From an uncultured Paracoccaceae bacterium (GTDB taxonomy: Bacteria > Pseudomonadota > Alphaproteobacteria > Rhodobacterales > Rhodobacteraceae), in NCBI GenBank assembly GCA_947488175.1, contig CANKYO010000003.1:124001-188000 (forward strand): DNA of 64,000 nucleotides, in the 5' to 3' direction. Below are positions 46,366-57,203 of the stretch, piece after piece (position 1 is the first letter of the stretch; each line of letters opens with the position of its first letter). A program made the position numbers and the translations under genes. The notes beneath the pieces were generated by a model, which saw nothing but the letters and a program-made list of their open reading frames with translations, made no database searches and had not been told where the DNA came from.

Positions 46366-47361
46366 ATGTCCCTTATGCGCTATGGCGTAACAGCAATCGC
46401 AACGGCGACAATTGTTCTGGGGCTCGGCTACATCGTCCAGAGTGACGGGACGTCGGACACGCGTTCCGTGCGCAAGGCCAGCCAGCCGACGGCTAGCGCG
46501 GTGTACAGTGTCACAAGTTCCACCAATACCGTCGGCGCTGCTATTTTTGGAATGCCTCGCGCCATTGACGCCCCAGCCATCCACCAATTTGAAGGTGAAG
46601 CAGCGCTTATTGCGGTCGATGCTCGATTTTCTGAAATGGAGACGCCGCAGGCCAGTTTTATGCCTGCTTCGCCGCTGGATAGTTGTGAAACCGATCTGAT
46701 CGCTGAACCGCGTTTTGCGGCGATGGTCGGTCTGACGCTTCAATCGCCCTGCCATCCTAATGCCGAACTTGTGGTCTGGCACGAGCAGATGATGTTTTCG
46801 GCCCGGACCGATGACGTGGGTGGTCTGGCACTGGATGTTCCGGCGCTAAGCAGTTCAGCTACGTTTGTCGTCACCGTTGACAACATCGAAGAGGCGCGCA
46901 CAACCGTTCATGTGCCGGACGCCGATATGTTTGATCGCGCAATCCTGCAATGGCGCGGTACTGGCAACTTGCAGCTTCATGCGATGGAATTCGGCGCGAC
47001 AATTGGCGATCCCGGTCATATCTGGTCCGCATCGACCCATAGTCCGGAACTTGCGCATGATGGCGAACGCGGGTTCATGACGCGGCTTGGCACATCGAAC
47101 GCGACGATTCCGTATTGGGCAGAGGTCTATACCTATCCCACTGGCCTGGTCAGCCGCGATGGTCAGATCAAGCTTCAGGTCGGGGCGGCAGTAACCGAGG
47201 AAAACTGCGGTCGAGAGCTGGATGTGAAAGGGATCCGTACCAATGCGGGCGGATATCTGGCCTCCAGCGCGTTCGAGATCCAGATGCCGGGCTGCGACAC
47301 GGTTGGCCAGTCATTCATGCGGCCGGATTTGTTTGACACGCTGACGCTGGCCGCCCGTTAA
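46366..47361 (+). CDS. membrane-anchored periplasmic protein of unknown function
   Basis: A 331-residue protein with one N-terminal hydrophobic segment (VTAIATATIVLGLGYIV, about 8-24), so an uncleaved signal anchor or signal peptide. The rest is beta-rich, with four Cys in pairs (SCETD, SPCHP, ENCGRE, PGCDT) that could form periplasmic disulfides. I recall such genes after secA in Roseobacters being labelled translocase, but nothing here looks like one. The ATG with GGAG six bases upstream is used. It ends overlapping the stop of radC. Confidence 0.75.
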   Translation: MSLMRYGVTAIATATIVLGLGYIVQSDGTSDTRSVRKASQPTASAVYSVTSSTNTVGAAIFGMPRAIDAPAIHQFEGEAALIAVDARFSEMETPQASFMPASPLDSCETDLIAEPRFAAMVGLTLQSPCHPNAELVVWHEQMMFSARTDDVGGLALDVPALSSSATFVVTVDNIEEARTTVHVPDADMFDRAILQWRGTGNLQLHAMEFGATIGDPGHIWSASTHSPELAHDGERGFMTRLGTSNATIPYWAEVYTYPTGLVSRDGQIKLQVGAAVTEENCGRELDVKGIRTNAGGYLASSAFEIQMPGCDTVGQSFMRPDLFDTLTLAAR

Positions 47362-48116
47362 GACAACAACCCTTGTGCCCGAAAACTGAGTTCACAGGAT
47401 TTTCCGACAATCAGGTGATCGTGAACCGTAATTCCCAGCGCTTTGGCCGCACTGTCGATCTGCGCAGTCATCTGGATGTCAGCCTGGGATGGTGTAGGAT
47501 CGCCCGATGGATGATTGTGAACCAGAATGATGGATGCCGCGTTCAATTCAAGGGCGCGTTTGACCACCTCCCGCGGGTAGACGGGCACATGATCCAGCGT
47601 GCCTTTCGCCTGTTCCTCATCCGCGATCAACACGTTCTTTGTATCCAGATAAAGGATGCGAAACTGCTCGATGTCGCGATGTGCCATCACCGTATGGCAA
47701 TAATCCAGCAGGGCATCCCAGCTTGAAACCACATGCCGCTTCATCACCCTGGCGCGCGCCAGCCGGTGTGCTGCAGCTTCAACCACTTTCAATTCGACAA
47801 CGACCGAGTCGCCGACGCCCTTGATCTGTTTCAGTTGGGCGATAGGGGCCGATAAAACACGATTGAAGTCGCCGAACCGCTCAATCAGTGCGCGGGCAAG
47901 GGGTTTGACATCCTGCCGGGGGATTGCGCGGAACAGGACCAGTTCCAGAAGCTCGTAGTCGAGTACAGCCGTCGCGCCACCGGCCATGAACCGTTCACGC
48001 AGGCGTTTTCTGTGATCGCGCATATAGGACGGCGTGCGGCCCGTTGGTATCGGCGTGACAATGGCGACGTCATCATGATCAGCAAACAAGGATCGGGATT
48101 CGGCAAAGTGAGACAT
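47358..48116 (-). CDS. radC: RadC-family JAB/MPN-domain protein
   Basis: A 252-residue protein with a helix-hairpin-helix (LKQIKGVGDSVVVELKV) and a JAB metalloprotease-like domain whose metal site reads ILVHNHPSGDPTPSQAD. The conserved Glu upstream is in the VPVYPREVVKRAL region. The family is named for DNA repair, but its true activity is unsettled. It converges with the unknown membrane protein gene, sharing four bases, and follows dnaJ at a distance. Confidence 0.93.
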   Translation of the reverse strand: MSHFAESRSLFADHDDVAIVTPIPTGRTPSYMRDHRKRLRERFMAGGATAVLDYELLELVLFRAIPRQDVKPLARALIERFGDFNRVLSAPIAQLKQIKGVGDSVVVELKVVEAAAHRLARARVMKRHVVSSWDALLDYCHTVMAHRDIEQFRILYLDTKNVLIADEEQAKGTLDHVPVYPREVVKRALELNAASIILVHNHPSGDPTPSQADIQMTAQIDSAAKALGITVHDHLIVGKSCELSFRAQGLLS

Positions 48117-48157
48117 GGCCCCACTTTGCCGAGGGTTTGGTTACCGGCGCGTTAATG

Positions 48158-49297
48158 TCAGCTTTTCATCGAATCCCAGAAGCTTTTCACTGACTTGAAG
48201 AAGCTGGACCCTTGCGGGTTGTTTTCTTCGCTCAACTTGTCGAACTCCTTGAGCAATTCGCGCTGGCGTGAGGTCAGTTTTACAGGTGTTTCTACCGCCA
48301 GTTCGATGAACATATCGCCGGAACCGCCACCGCGCAGCGCTGGCATTCCTTTGCTACGCAAGCGCATTTGTCGCCCGGATTGCGATCCTTCGGGCACCTT
48401 CACCCGGCTACGTCCACCGTCGATGGTTGGCACTTCGATTTCGCCGCCCAACGCCGCCGTCGCCATGGAAACTGGCACCCGGCAGAACAGGTTTGTACTT
48501 TCCCGTTCAAACAGCGCGTGGCTATTCACCTCGATAAAGATGTAGAGATCGCCGGTTGGCCCGCCGCGCATCCCTGCCTCGCCTTCGCCAGCCAGCCGGA
48601 TCCGTGTGCCGGTTTCAACGCCAGCCGGGATGTTGACGGACAACGACCGTTCTTTTTCGACACGGCCAGCGCCATGGCAGGTTTTGCACGGGTTCTTGAT
48701 GGTCTGTCCCATGCCGGAACATGTCGGACAGGTACGTTCGACGGTGAAGAAACCTTGTTGCGCGCGCACTTTGCCCATGCCGTTACATGTGGGGCAGGTT
48801 TGTGGTTCTGATCCACCTTCGGCACCTGTACCATTGCAGGCGTCACAGCCAACAGATGTCGGCACTGTGATGGTCTTTTGCATGCCTGAATAAGCATCTT
48901 CAAGATTGATACGCAGGTTGTAGCGTAGGTCATTGCCGCGTTGAGCCCCGCTGCGGCGGCCACCGCGTTGGCCACCCATGAAATCGCCGAACAGGTCGTC
49001 GAACACATCCGAGAACGCGCTGGCAAAATCGCCTTGCTGCCCGCGCGGCCCGCCACCGCCGCCCATGCCGTTTTCAAACGCGGCGTGACCATACCGGTCA
49101 TACGCGGCTTTCTTGTTCTCGTCTTTCAGGACTTCGTAAGCTTCATTCGCCTCTTTGAACTGCGCTTCTGCATTTGGATTGTCGGAGTTGCGGTCCGGAT
49201 GAAGTTCTTTCGCCTTTGCCCGATAGGCTTTTTTGATCGTTGCGGCATCAGCACCTTTGGCGACACCCAGCACATCATAATAGTCACGTTTTGCCAT
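48158..49297 (-). CDS. dnaJ: chaperone DnaJ
   Basis: A 379-residue type I Hsp40. The J domain has HPD at 33-35, then a Gly/Phe-poor linker with [11 protein letters not shown], four zinc motifs ([32 protein letters not shown]) and the C-terminal peptide-binding domains. It stimulates DnaK and delivers clients. It follows dnaK by 75 bases, with a terminator-like hairpin between, so its level may be set by readthrough. Confidence 0.98.
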   Translation of the reverse strand: MAKRDYYDVLGVAKGADAATIKKAYRAKAKELHPDRNSDNPNAEAQFKEANEAYEVLKDENKKAAYDRYGHAAFENGMGGGGGPRGQQGDFASAFSDVFDDLFGDFMGGQRGGRRSGAQRGNDLRYNLRINLEDAYSGMQKTITVPTSVGCDACNGTGAEGGSEPQTCPTCNGMGKVRAQQGFFTVERTCPTCSGMGQTIKNPCKTCHGAGRVEKERSLSVNIPAGVETGTRIRLAGEGEAGMRGGPTGDLYIFIEVNSHALFERESTNLFCRVPVSMATAALGGEIEVPTIDGGRSRVKVPEGSQSGRQMRLRSKGMPALRGGGSGDMFIELAVETPVKLTSRQRELLKEFDKLSEENNPQGSSFFKSVKSFWDSMKS

Positions 49298-49325
49298 GAT
49301 ACTCTTCCCCTTTGGGAACGGAAAA

Positions 49326-49350
49326 GACCGGCCCGGTATGTGGGCCGGTC
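49326..49350 (-). terminator. partial terminator between dnaK and dnaJ
   Basis: Read on the minus strand, GACCGGCCC pairs with GGGCCGGTC around a seven-base loop, followed by TTTTCC. It lies between dnaK and dnaJ and should lower dnaJ expression relative to dnaK. Confidence 0.7.
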
Positions 49351-49372
49351 ATATCCCTTGCGGTTTACCGCC

Positions 49373-51292
<1,920 letters not shown>

Positions 51293-51402
51293 TTTTCAAA
51301 TCCCTCTAGTTCAGGCGGTTTGAGCAGCGCGAACCCGTTTCGGCACCCGCGCCTATTACATGAATCTGATCAGGAGCTTATCCCCGATCTTCGATCTTGG
51401 CG

Positions 51403-51431
51403 TATATAGGGACGGGAAATGGGGCCTGCAA
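51403..51431 (-). promoter_or_regulatory. candidate promoter of dnaK
   Basis: On the minus strand TTGCAG (51431-51426), 17 bases, then TATATA (51408-51403), about 110 bases before the dnaK start. The spacer contains CCCCATTT, a heat-shock sigma-factor -10 look-alike, but no matching -35 box stands at the right distance. Confidence 0.55.
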
Positions 51432-51508
51432 CCGCCGCTTCCACATGAACGTAAGGAAAATATCGGATTTTTGCAGGTGCCGATTACCGTTTGTTAACGA
51501 AGTCGCGT

Positions 51509-52330
51509 CTAGCGCCCTGCCGTCCAACTGGCTGACACGTGACGCCGCGTATAGAATTCGCCCATGAAGCCGATCAGCAGCAGGATGATGGCAACTTTCA
51601 ACGCGTATTCCCATGATGAAAAATGCGGGTTGTAGTGCAGGAACACATATCCCCGTAGCTGGTCAATGATGTGAAAAAGCGGATTCCAGTCAAACAGCAC
51701 CAGTTTCGACGAAGGAAGCGTGTTAGCCACAAACATTTTTCCCGACGCGATCATGTTCACCCGAATGTAAATGGTCGAGATGATACTGACGAGTCCCGGT
51801 GCCCAAGGCTTGAGACCAAGGAAAACCATGCCAACAGCGCAGCCTGAAAACCACGCCAACAGAAACATCCCCATCGCACTGATTGGATCCAGTATATAAA
51901 CAGGCGTGAATGTTATGTGATAGATCGTCAAAATGATGAAAAGAGACAACAGTTGGATATAGAGTGACGAAATCGATGATGCGCATATCGCCACAAATGT
52001 GTTCATGGGCGCATGTTGCATCATCGGCGATGCGGGCCCTTCGGAGTTCATCACCGCATTCACAGCTTTGATATGCGTCAAGTACACAAAGATGCCAGAC
52101 ATGATGTAAAGCAGGAAATCGCCCCGTAACGCGGCGCCGCGCAAGCCGAGCAACTGAAACATCACGAAGAAGGCGCCAACCATAATAACCGCCTGCATCA
52201 TGTTGATCAGCAGGCCGATGACAGCGTTCCGATGCGACTGCCGAAGCGACCGCACAATGCTGAAATAGATCAGTTCCAGTAAACTGACCGCCCCCCGCAT
52301 CTTGTTCGTTCGTGTTGCCGCCTGAAACAT
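51509..52330 (-). CDS. ABC-2-type permease of the polysaccharide export kind
   Basis: A 273-residue inner-membrane protein with about six helices, resembling KpsM/Wzm-type permeases that export capsule or O-antigen chains. The N-terminal amphipathic region SLLELIYFSIVRSLRQSHRN and the order of helices fit. No ATPase gene is next to it, so the partner must be elsewhere. It diverges from cysQ and stands at the edge of a glycan gene region. Codon use looks slightly different from its neighbours, with more AT-rich codons. Confidence 0.8.
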   Translation of the reverse strand: MFQAATRTNKMRGAVSLLELIYFSIVRSLRQSHRNAVIGLLINMMQAVIMVGAFFVMFQLLGLRGAALRGDFLLYIMSGIFVYLTHIKAVNAVMNSEGPASPMMQHAPMNTFVAICASSISSLYIQLLSLFIILTIYHITFTPVYILDPISAMGMFLLAWFSGCAVGMVFLGLKPWAPGLVSIISTIYIRVNMIASGKMFVANTLPSSKLVLFDWNPLFHIIDQLRGYVFLHYNPHFSSWEYALKVAIILLLIGFMGEFYTRRHVSASWTAGR

Positions 52331-52440
52331 CTGTGCTTTCTTACTGGATTGCCGAAGCCTGCGCTGACCGCTTGCCGTTTACCTGACGCCCGACCATAAG
52401 GGGAAAAGCGCTTATTTTCAATGAACATGGGGCCTTGGAG

Positions 52441-53247
52441 ATGGAAAAGTTGGATTTTGACCACATGGGTCAGGTTATGCGCGATCTGGCTCTCAAGGCT
52501 GGCGATGCAATCATGGATGTTTATCAGTCGCCCGACTTTGATGTGCGATCAAAAAGTGACAACAGCCCCGTTACCGCAGCCGATGAAGCGGCTGATCAGA
52601 TCATCAGCGAGGGTCTGCGCACGGCTTTTCCCGGCATCCCGCTTGTGACCGAAGAACAGGCAGCGACCCACGCTCAGAATGTCAGCGCATTCCTGATCGT
52701 TGATCCGCTGGACGGCACCAAGGAATTCATCAAGCGGCGCGGCGATTTTACCGTCAATATCGCCTATGTTACTGACGGCGTTCCGATCCGTGGCATTGTT
52801 TATGCCCCTGCGAAATCTCGTATGTTCTACACGTTGTCCGAAGGCAAGGCGGTCGAGGAGGCTGGCCCATTTGATCAGCGATCCGTTGGTTCACTGACCG
52901 AATTGCAGGTTTCCAGACCCGATAACGATGCGCTGTTGGTTGTGGCGTCGAAATCGCATCGCGATCAGGCCACTGATGATTACATCAGCCGATACAAGGT
53001 TGCTGATATGAAAAGCGCCGGGTCTTCGTTGAAGTTCTGTCTGGTCGCGACGGGCGAGGCGGATTTGTACCCACGTCTTGGCCGCACGATGGAGTGGGAC
53101 ACCGCTGCAGGTCATGCGGTGTTAAGAGGTGCAGGTGGTGATGTCGTGCGCTTCGATGATCATGCGCCCCTGATGTACGGCAAGCCGGGTTTTGAGAACC
53201 CGTTCTTCATTGCCACATCGCCGGGTGTCACATTGGAGAAACCGTGA
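52441..53247 (+). CDS. cysQ: 3'(2'),5'-bisphosphate nucleotidase CysQ
   Basis: A 268-residue member of the inositol monophosphatase superfamily. It hydrolyses 3'-phosphoadenosine 5'-phosphate (PAP), the by-product of every PAPS-using sulfotransferase. The metal site DPLDGTKEF and the later EWDTAAGHAVL are intact, and KSDNSPVTAADEAAD is the family start motif. The start is uncertain: this ATG is abutted by GGAG, a TTG six bases earlier or an ATG at 52465 are alternatives. A sulfotransferase-like gene lies 6 kb downstream. Confidence 0.9.
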   Translation: MEKLDFDHMGQVMRDLALKAGDAIMDVYQSPDFDVRSKSDNSPVTAADEAADQIISEGLRTAFPGIPLVTEEQAATHAQNVSAFLIVDPLDGTKEFIKRRGDFTVNIAYVTDGVPIRGIVYAPAKSRMFYTLSEGKAVEEAGPFDQRSVGSLTELQVSRPDNDALLVVASKSHRDQATDDYISRYKVADMKSAGSSLKFCLVATGEADLYPRLGRTMEWDTAAGHAVLRGAGGDVVRFDDHAPLMYGKPGFENPFFIATSPGVTLEKP

Positions 53248-54047
53248 TGGCTGTTCTGATCGTTATCCCGGCACGGTACGCATCGACACGCTATCCCGGT
53301 AAGCCACTGGTCAACCTGCGCGGGACCACCGGTCAGGACAAGAGCTTGATCCATCGGTCATGGGACGCGGCAATGGCTGTGGACGGTATTGATCGGGTTG
53401 TCGTTGCAACCGATGATGATCGGATCAGAGATGCGGCAGAGGCGTTCGGGGCGGAGGTTGTCATGACCTCAGATGCTTGTCAGAACGGGACGGAGCGCTG
53501 CGCGGAGGCGTTGAGCCATCTTGGCGATGCCTATGATATCGTCGTGAATCTACAAGGTGACGCGCCGTTGACCCCGGCGTGGTTCATCGAGGATCTGGTT
53601 GCAGGGTTGCGGGCCAACCCGCAGGCAGCGGTCGCCACACCCGTGCTGCGCGCCGACGGACGCGCCCTGAATGGTTTCCTTGAAGATCGTCGTGCGGGTA
53701 GGGTCGGTGGGACGACCGCCGTGTTTGGTACTGATCGAACCGCACTTTACTTTTCGAAGGAGGTCATCCCGTTCACCACCAGAAAGTATGATGATGACGA
53801 GCAAACGCCAGTTTTCCACCATGTGGGTGTCTATGCTTATCGTCCGGCTGCCCTGATGGATTATCCCACATGGGCCTCCGGCCCGCTTGAGCAACTGGAA
53901 GGCCTAGAACAATTGCGATTCCTCGAACGGGGGACGCCTGTGCTTTGCGTTGAGGTGTCGGCCCAGGGGCGGCAGTTCTGGGAGCTCAACAATCCTGAAG
54001 ATGTGCCCCGGATCGAAGGTATGATGCAGCAGATGGGCATCGCATGA
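53247..54047 (+). CDS. kdsB: 3-deoxy-manno-octulosonate cytidylyltransferase
   Basis: A 266-residue enzyme that activates Kdo as CMP-Kdo for LPS core or capsule linkers. The nucleotide loop is VIPARYASTRYPGKPLV and later parts read VVNLQGDAPLTP and HHVGVYAYRP. The start is the ATG that overlaps the cysQ stop by one base (a GTG one codon earlier is possible), so the two genes form an operon. Some homologues in this group act on other sugars, so exact substrate is a likely, not a certain, call. Confidence 0.85.
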   Translation: MAVLIVIPARYASTRYPGKPLVNLRGTTGQDKSLIHRSWDAAMAVDGIDRVVVATDDDRIRDAAEAFGAEVVMTSDACQNGTERCAEALSHLGDAYDIVVNLQGDAPLTPAWFIEDLVAGLRANPQAAVATPVLRADGRALNGFLEDRRAGRVGGTTAVFGTDRTALYFSKEVIPFTTRKYDDDEQTPVFHHVGVYAYRPAALMDYPTWASGPLEQLEGLEQLRFLERGTPVLCVEVSAQGRQFWELNNPEDVPRIEGMMQQMGIA

Positions 54048-54206
54048 TCACCGTCAGGCCAGTTTTGGCCATAATCCCGCATTTTGTCGGTGTTTTTGTG
54101 CTTACGATGCCTTAAAGTATTGATCATTGTTAATGAAATTCTGCAAAGAGCATTTGTATTTCACCGGGGTCTCATTCGCCGGGCCCCTTGGTAAGAGAGA
54201 TTAGAG

Positions 54207-55100
54207 ATGAAGAAAAAAGTTACGAAAGCAATCTTTCCCGTCGCCGGTTTGGGAACGCGGTTTCTGCCGGCAACCAAGTCCGTTCCGAAAGAGATCATGA
54301 CTCTGGTGGACCGCCCATTGATCCAATACGCGATTGATGAGGCGCGGGCGGCGGGTATCGAGGATTTCATTTTCGTGACATCGCGCGGCAAGACTGCGCT
54401 TGAGGACTATTTCGACCTTGCCCCTGATCTGGAGGCTGCGCTGGAAGGCGCGGGCAAAACCGAACTTCTGGATATTCTGCGCACCACCAACATGGATAGC
54501 GGTGCCATCGCCTATATCCGCCAGCACAAGCCGCTTGGGCTTGGCCACGCGGTGTCCTGCGCAAGCAAGCTGATCGGAAACGAACCCTTTGCCGTAATTC
54601 TGCCCGATGACGTGATTGCCGCCGACAAACCTTGCCTCCAGCAGATGGTAGAGGCGTATGAGGAAACAGGCGGTGCCATGGTGGCTGCGATGGAAGTGGC
54701 ACCTGAAAAGACGTCGTCTTACGGTATTCTTGATGTGAAAGGCGGCGATGGACCAGTGGTGTCCGTAAACCGCATGGTTGAAAAGCCCAAACAGGGAACA
54801 GCACCGTCGAACCTTGCGGTGATCGGTCGCTATATTCTGACACCCCATGTCATGCAGAACTTTGCCCATATCACCAAGGGTGCAGGCGGGGAGGTCCAAT
54901 TGACCGATGCCATCGCGGCTGAGATCAGCCAGGGACGTGATGTGTTTGGGTTCCGGTTTGACGGGCAACGTTTTGACTGCGGGTCCAAGGCTGGTTTCCT
55001 GCAGGCGACGGTGGCCTTTGCCCTCGCGCGGGACGAATTGCGCGACGACTTGTATGGTTACCTGACTGAAATGGTATCGGTCGACAAGGCCGCACAATAA
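54207..55100 (+). CDS. galU: UTP-glucose-1-phosphate uridylyltransferase
   Basis: A 297-residue enzyme making UDP-glucose, the donor for many surface glycans. The nucleotide loop AGLGTRFLPATKSVPKE starts near residue 11; VILPDDVIA and NRMVEKPK match the family. It has its own 159-base upstream region after kdsB and is followed after three bases by the first glycosyltransferase gene, so it heads the glycan operon. Confidence 0.96.
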   Translation: MKKKVTKAIFPVAGLGTRFLPATKSVPKEIMTLVDRPLIQYAIDEARAAGIEDFIFVTSRGKTALEDYFDLAPDLEAALEGAGKTELLDILRTTNMDSGAIAYIRQHKPLGLGHAVSCASKLIGNEPFAVILPDDVIAADKPCLQQMVEAYEETGGAMVAAMEVAPEKTSSYGILDVKGGDGPVVSVNRMVEKPKQGTAPSNLAVIGRYILTPHVMQNFAHITKGAGGEVQLTDAIAAEISQGRDVFGFRFDGQRFDCGSKAGFLQATVAFALARDELRDDLYGYLTEMVSVDKAAQ

Positions 55101-55103
55101 CCC

Positions 55104-56153
55104 TTGTTCGCATCTGGTCCCAAACCGCGCAGGGGGGCCCTTGCTGAATTTAAGCTCGCCTATCGCCTGCGTTGGAAACGCAGGCGATTGCTGTTTCGCA
55201 TTCTGCGCAAACGCAGGCAGCTTGCTGTGCAGATGGACCGGACGGGCGAAATAGCGGCAGGCGACATTCTAGCCTTTTGTTGCGTCCGAAACGAAATGCT
55301 GCGGCTACCCTATTTCCTACAGCACTATCGCGACCTTGGCGTTGGTCACTTCCTGTTTGTGGACAATGGCAGTGACGATGGCACTGCTGAACACCTGACG
55401 GCGCAACCCGATGTATCGCTTTGGGTTACCGATGATAGCTACCGCCTGGCCCGCTTTGGGATGGACTGGTTGGGGTGGCTGCAGTTTCGGTTTGGCCACG
55501 GGCATTGGTGTCTGACGGTCGATGCTGATGAGTTGCTGATCTATCCACACCATACGGATAGGAAACTGCCGGAGTTAGTCGGATGGCTGGATGAACGGAA
55601 ACGGGTGTCATTCGGTGCCCTGATGATTGATCTCTATCCAAAGGGACCAGTCGCTGACCACGCCTATGCACCGGGCGACAATCCGGTGCAGGCCCTTCCC
55701 TATTTCGACCATGACAATCATCGATCGCAGTGGCATCCGGTTTACGACAATCTTTGGATACAAGGTGGGGTTCGGGATCGTGTGTTTTTTAAGGATGAAC
55801 CGACGCGCGCGCCTACCCTCAATAAGACCCCATTGGTCAAGTGGCATCGGCGTTATGCTTATGTCAGTTCCACTCACCAACTGCTACCGCGCAGGTTGCA
55901 TGATGTGTTCGGGTGCAGTGAGGATGATCGCGTCACTGGCGCCCTGCTTCATACGAAGTTTCTCAACAGCATAACTGCAAAGTCCGAAGAAGAACTTTTG
56001 CGTCGACAACACTTTGAAAACAGCGCGCTTTATGTACAATACCACGAAGCCCTGGCGCAGAACCCCGATCTTTGGCACCCGGGCGCTTGCCGCTACGAGG
56101 GCTGGCAACGGCTTGTAGACCTCAGGTTGATGTCAAAGGGACACTGGGTCTGA
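55104..56153 (+). CDS. family-2-like glycosyltransferase, first of tandem pair
   Basis: A 349-residue cytoplasmic protein of the family-2-like glycosyltransferase type. CVRNEMLRLPYFLQHYRDLG and FLFVDNGSDDGTAEHL start the GT-A fold, and TVDADELLIYP holds the metal-binding DxD. The N terminus is very basic (LRWKRRRLLFRILRKRRQ), likely to lie on the membrane. The start is TTG three bases after galU; no better codon exists before the conserved part. It is clearly related to the next gene, both ending MSKGHW or MSKGNW plus one residue. Confidence 0.85.
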   Translation: MFASGPKPRRGALAEFKLAYRLRWKRRRLLFRILRKRRQLAVQMDRTGEIAAGDILAFCCVRNEMLRLPYFLQHYRDLGVGHFLFVDNGSDDGTAEHLTAQPDVSLWVTDDSYRLARFGMDWLGWLQFRFGHGHWCLTVDADELLIYPHHTDRKLPELVGWLDERKRVSFGALMIDLYPKGPVADHAYAPGDNPVQALPYFDHDNHRSQWHPVYDNLWIQGGVRDRVFFKDEPTRAPTLNKTPLVKWHRRYAYVSSTHQLLPRRLHDVFGCSEDDRVTGALLHTKFLNSITAKSEEELLRRQHFENSALYVQYHEALAQNPDLWHPGACRYEGWQRLVDLRLMSKGHWV

Positions 56154-56192
56154 TAGGATGTCGATAGCCACAGGGCGAAACGGGACGATTTT

Positions 56193-57203
56193 TTGACAGT
56201 CTTTACGTCATACATGCTGCGACTGCAGCGCAAACGGTGGAAGTTTCGTGCCTTTCGTAAGCGCCGCGAGTTGTCGGTTGTGCAGAACCGGACAACAACT
56301 ATCAAACCCGGTGATATCCTGCTGTTTTGCACCTTTCGAAACGAAGATATCCGTCTACCCTACTTCTTCGAGTATTACCGCAATCTGGGTGTCGATCACT
56401 TTCTGATGGTCGATAACGGTGGCAGCGATGGCGGTTCTGCATTCGCCGCAGAACAACCTGACGTATCGCTTTGGTCAACCGAGGCCGGCTATGGCAATTC
56501 CCGCTTTGGGATGGATTGGCTGACATATCTGCAATGGCGCTATGCCCATGGGCATTGGGCGCTGACCGTCGATGTGGACGAGTTTTTTGTCTATCCGTTC
56601 TGCGACACCCGCCCGCTGGCGGCGCTGGGCGACTGGCTGGATGCGTCTGATGTCCGATCATTCGGCACCATTATGCTGGATATGTACCCGAAAGGACCCG
56701 TCAGTCAGGCGGTGTATGAGCGCGGTATGGACCCATTGCAGATTGCCGATTGGTTCGACACAGGCAACTATACGATCAGCCGCAACAAACGGATGCGGAA
56801 CCTTTGGATACAGGGTGGACCGCGCGCGCGTGCCTTTTTCGCGGATAATCCTGAGAAAGCACCCGCTTTGAATAAAGTACCATTCGTGAAGTGGAGCCGT
56901 CGTTATACCTATGTCAGCTCCACCCATATGATCCTGCCGCGCGGTCTGAACTTGGTCTACGATCAGCAAGGCGGAGAGAAGACATCGGGCGTTCTGCTGC
57001 ACGCCAAGTTCCTGAACACATTCGGTGACCGGGCCAAAGAAGAGGCATCGCGCGGTGAACATTACGGCGGAGCTGACGAATACCGACGCTACGCCGATAT
57101 ACCCGAACAAGAGGCCGACCTCTGGTCAAAGTGGAGCGCGCAGTATCTGAACTGGCGGCAGCTTGAGGGCCTTGGCCTGATGTCAAAGGGAAACTGGGCA
57201 TGA
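56193..57203 (+). CDS. family-2-like glycosyltransferase, second of tandem pair
   Basis: A 336-residue paralogue of the preceding protein with the same blocks: FRNEDIRLPYFFEYYRNLG, FLMVDNGGSDGGS, RFGMDWLTYLQWRYAHGHW and TVDVDEFFVYP. It has the same basic N terminus. The TTG with GGGA seven bases upstream is the best start; an ATG seven codons later has no binding site. The two copies have diverged along their whole length, so they probably add different sugars. It overlaps the next gene by four bases. Confidence 0.85.
   Translation: MTVFTSYMLRLQRKRWKFRAFRKRRELSVVQNRTTTIKPGDILLFCTFRNEDIRLPYFFEYYRNLGVDHFLMVDNGGSDGGSAFAAEQPDVSLWSTEAGYGNSRFGMDWLTYLQWRYAHGHWALTVDVDEFFVYPFCDTRPLAALGDWLDASDVRSFGTIMLDMYPKGPVSQAVYERGMDPLQIADWFDTGNYTISRNKRMRNLWIQGGPRARAFFADNPEKAPALNKVPFVKWSRRYTYVSSTHMILPRGLNLVYDQQGGEKTSGVLLHAKFLNTFGDRAKEEASRGEHYGGADEYRRYADIPEQEADLWSKWSAQYLNWRQLEGLGLMSKGNWA

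Noticed and set aside
51418-51425. Heat-shock sigma-factor -10 look-alike CCCCATTT (minus strand) before dnaK
   Set aside because: No CTTG-type -35 element stands at the proper distance; the overlapping TTGCAG-17-TATATA promoter fits better.
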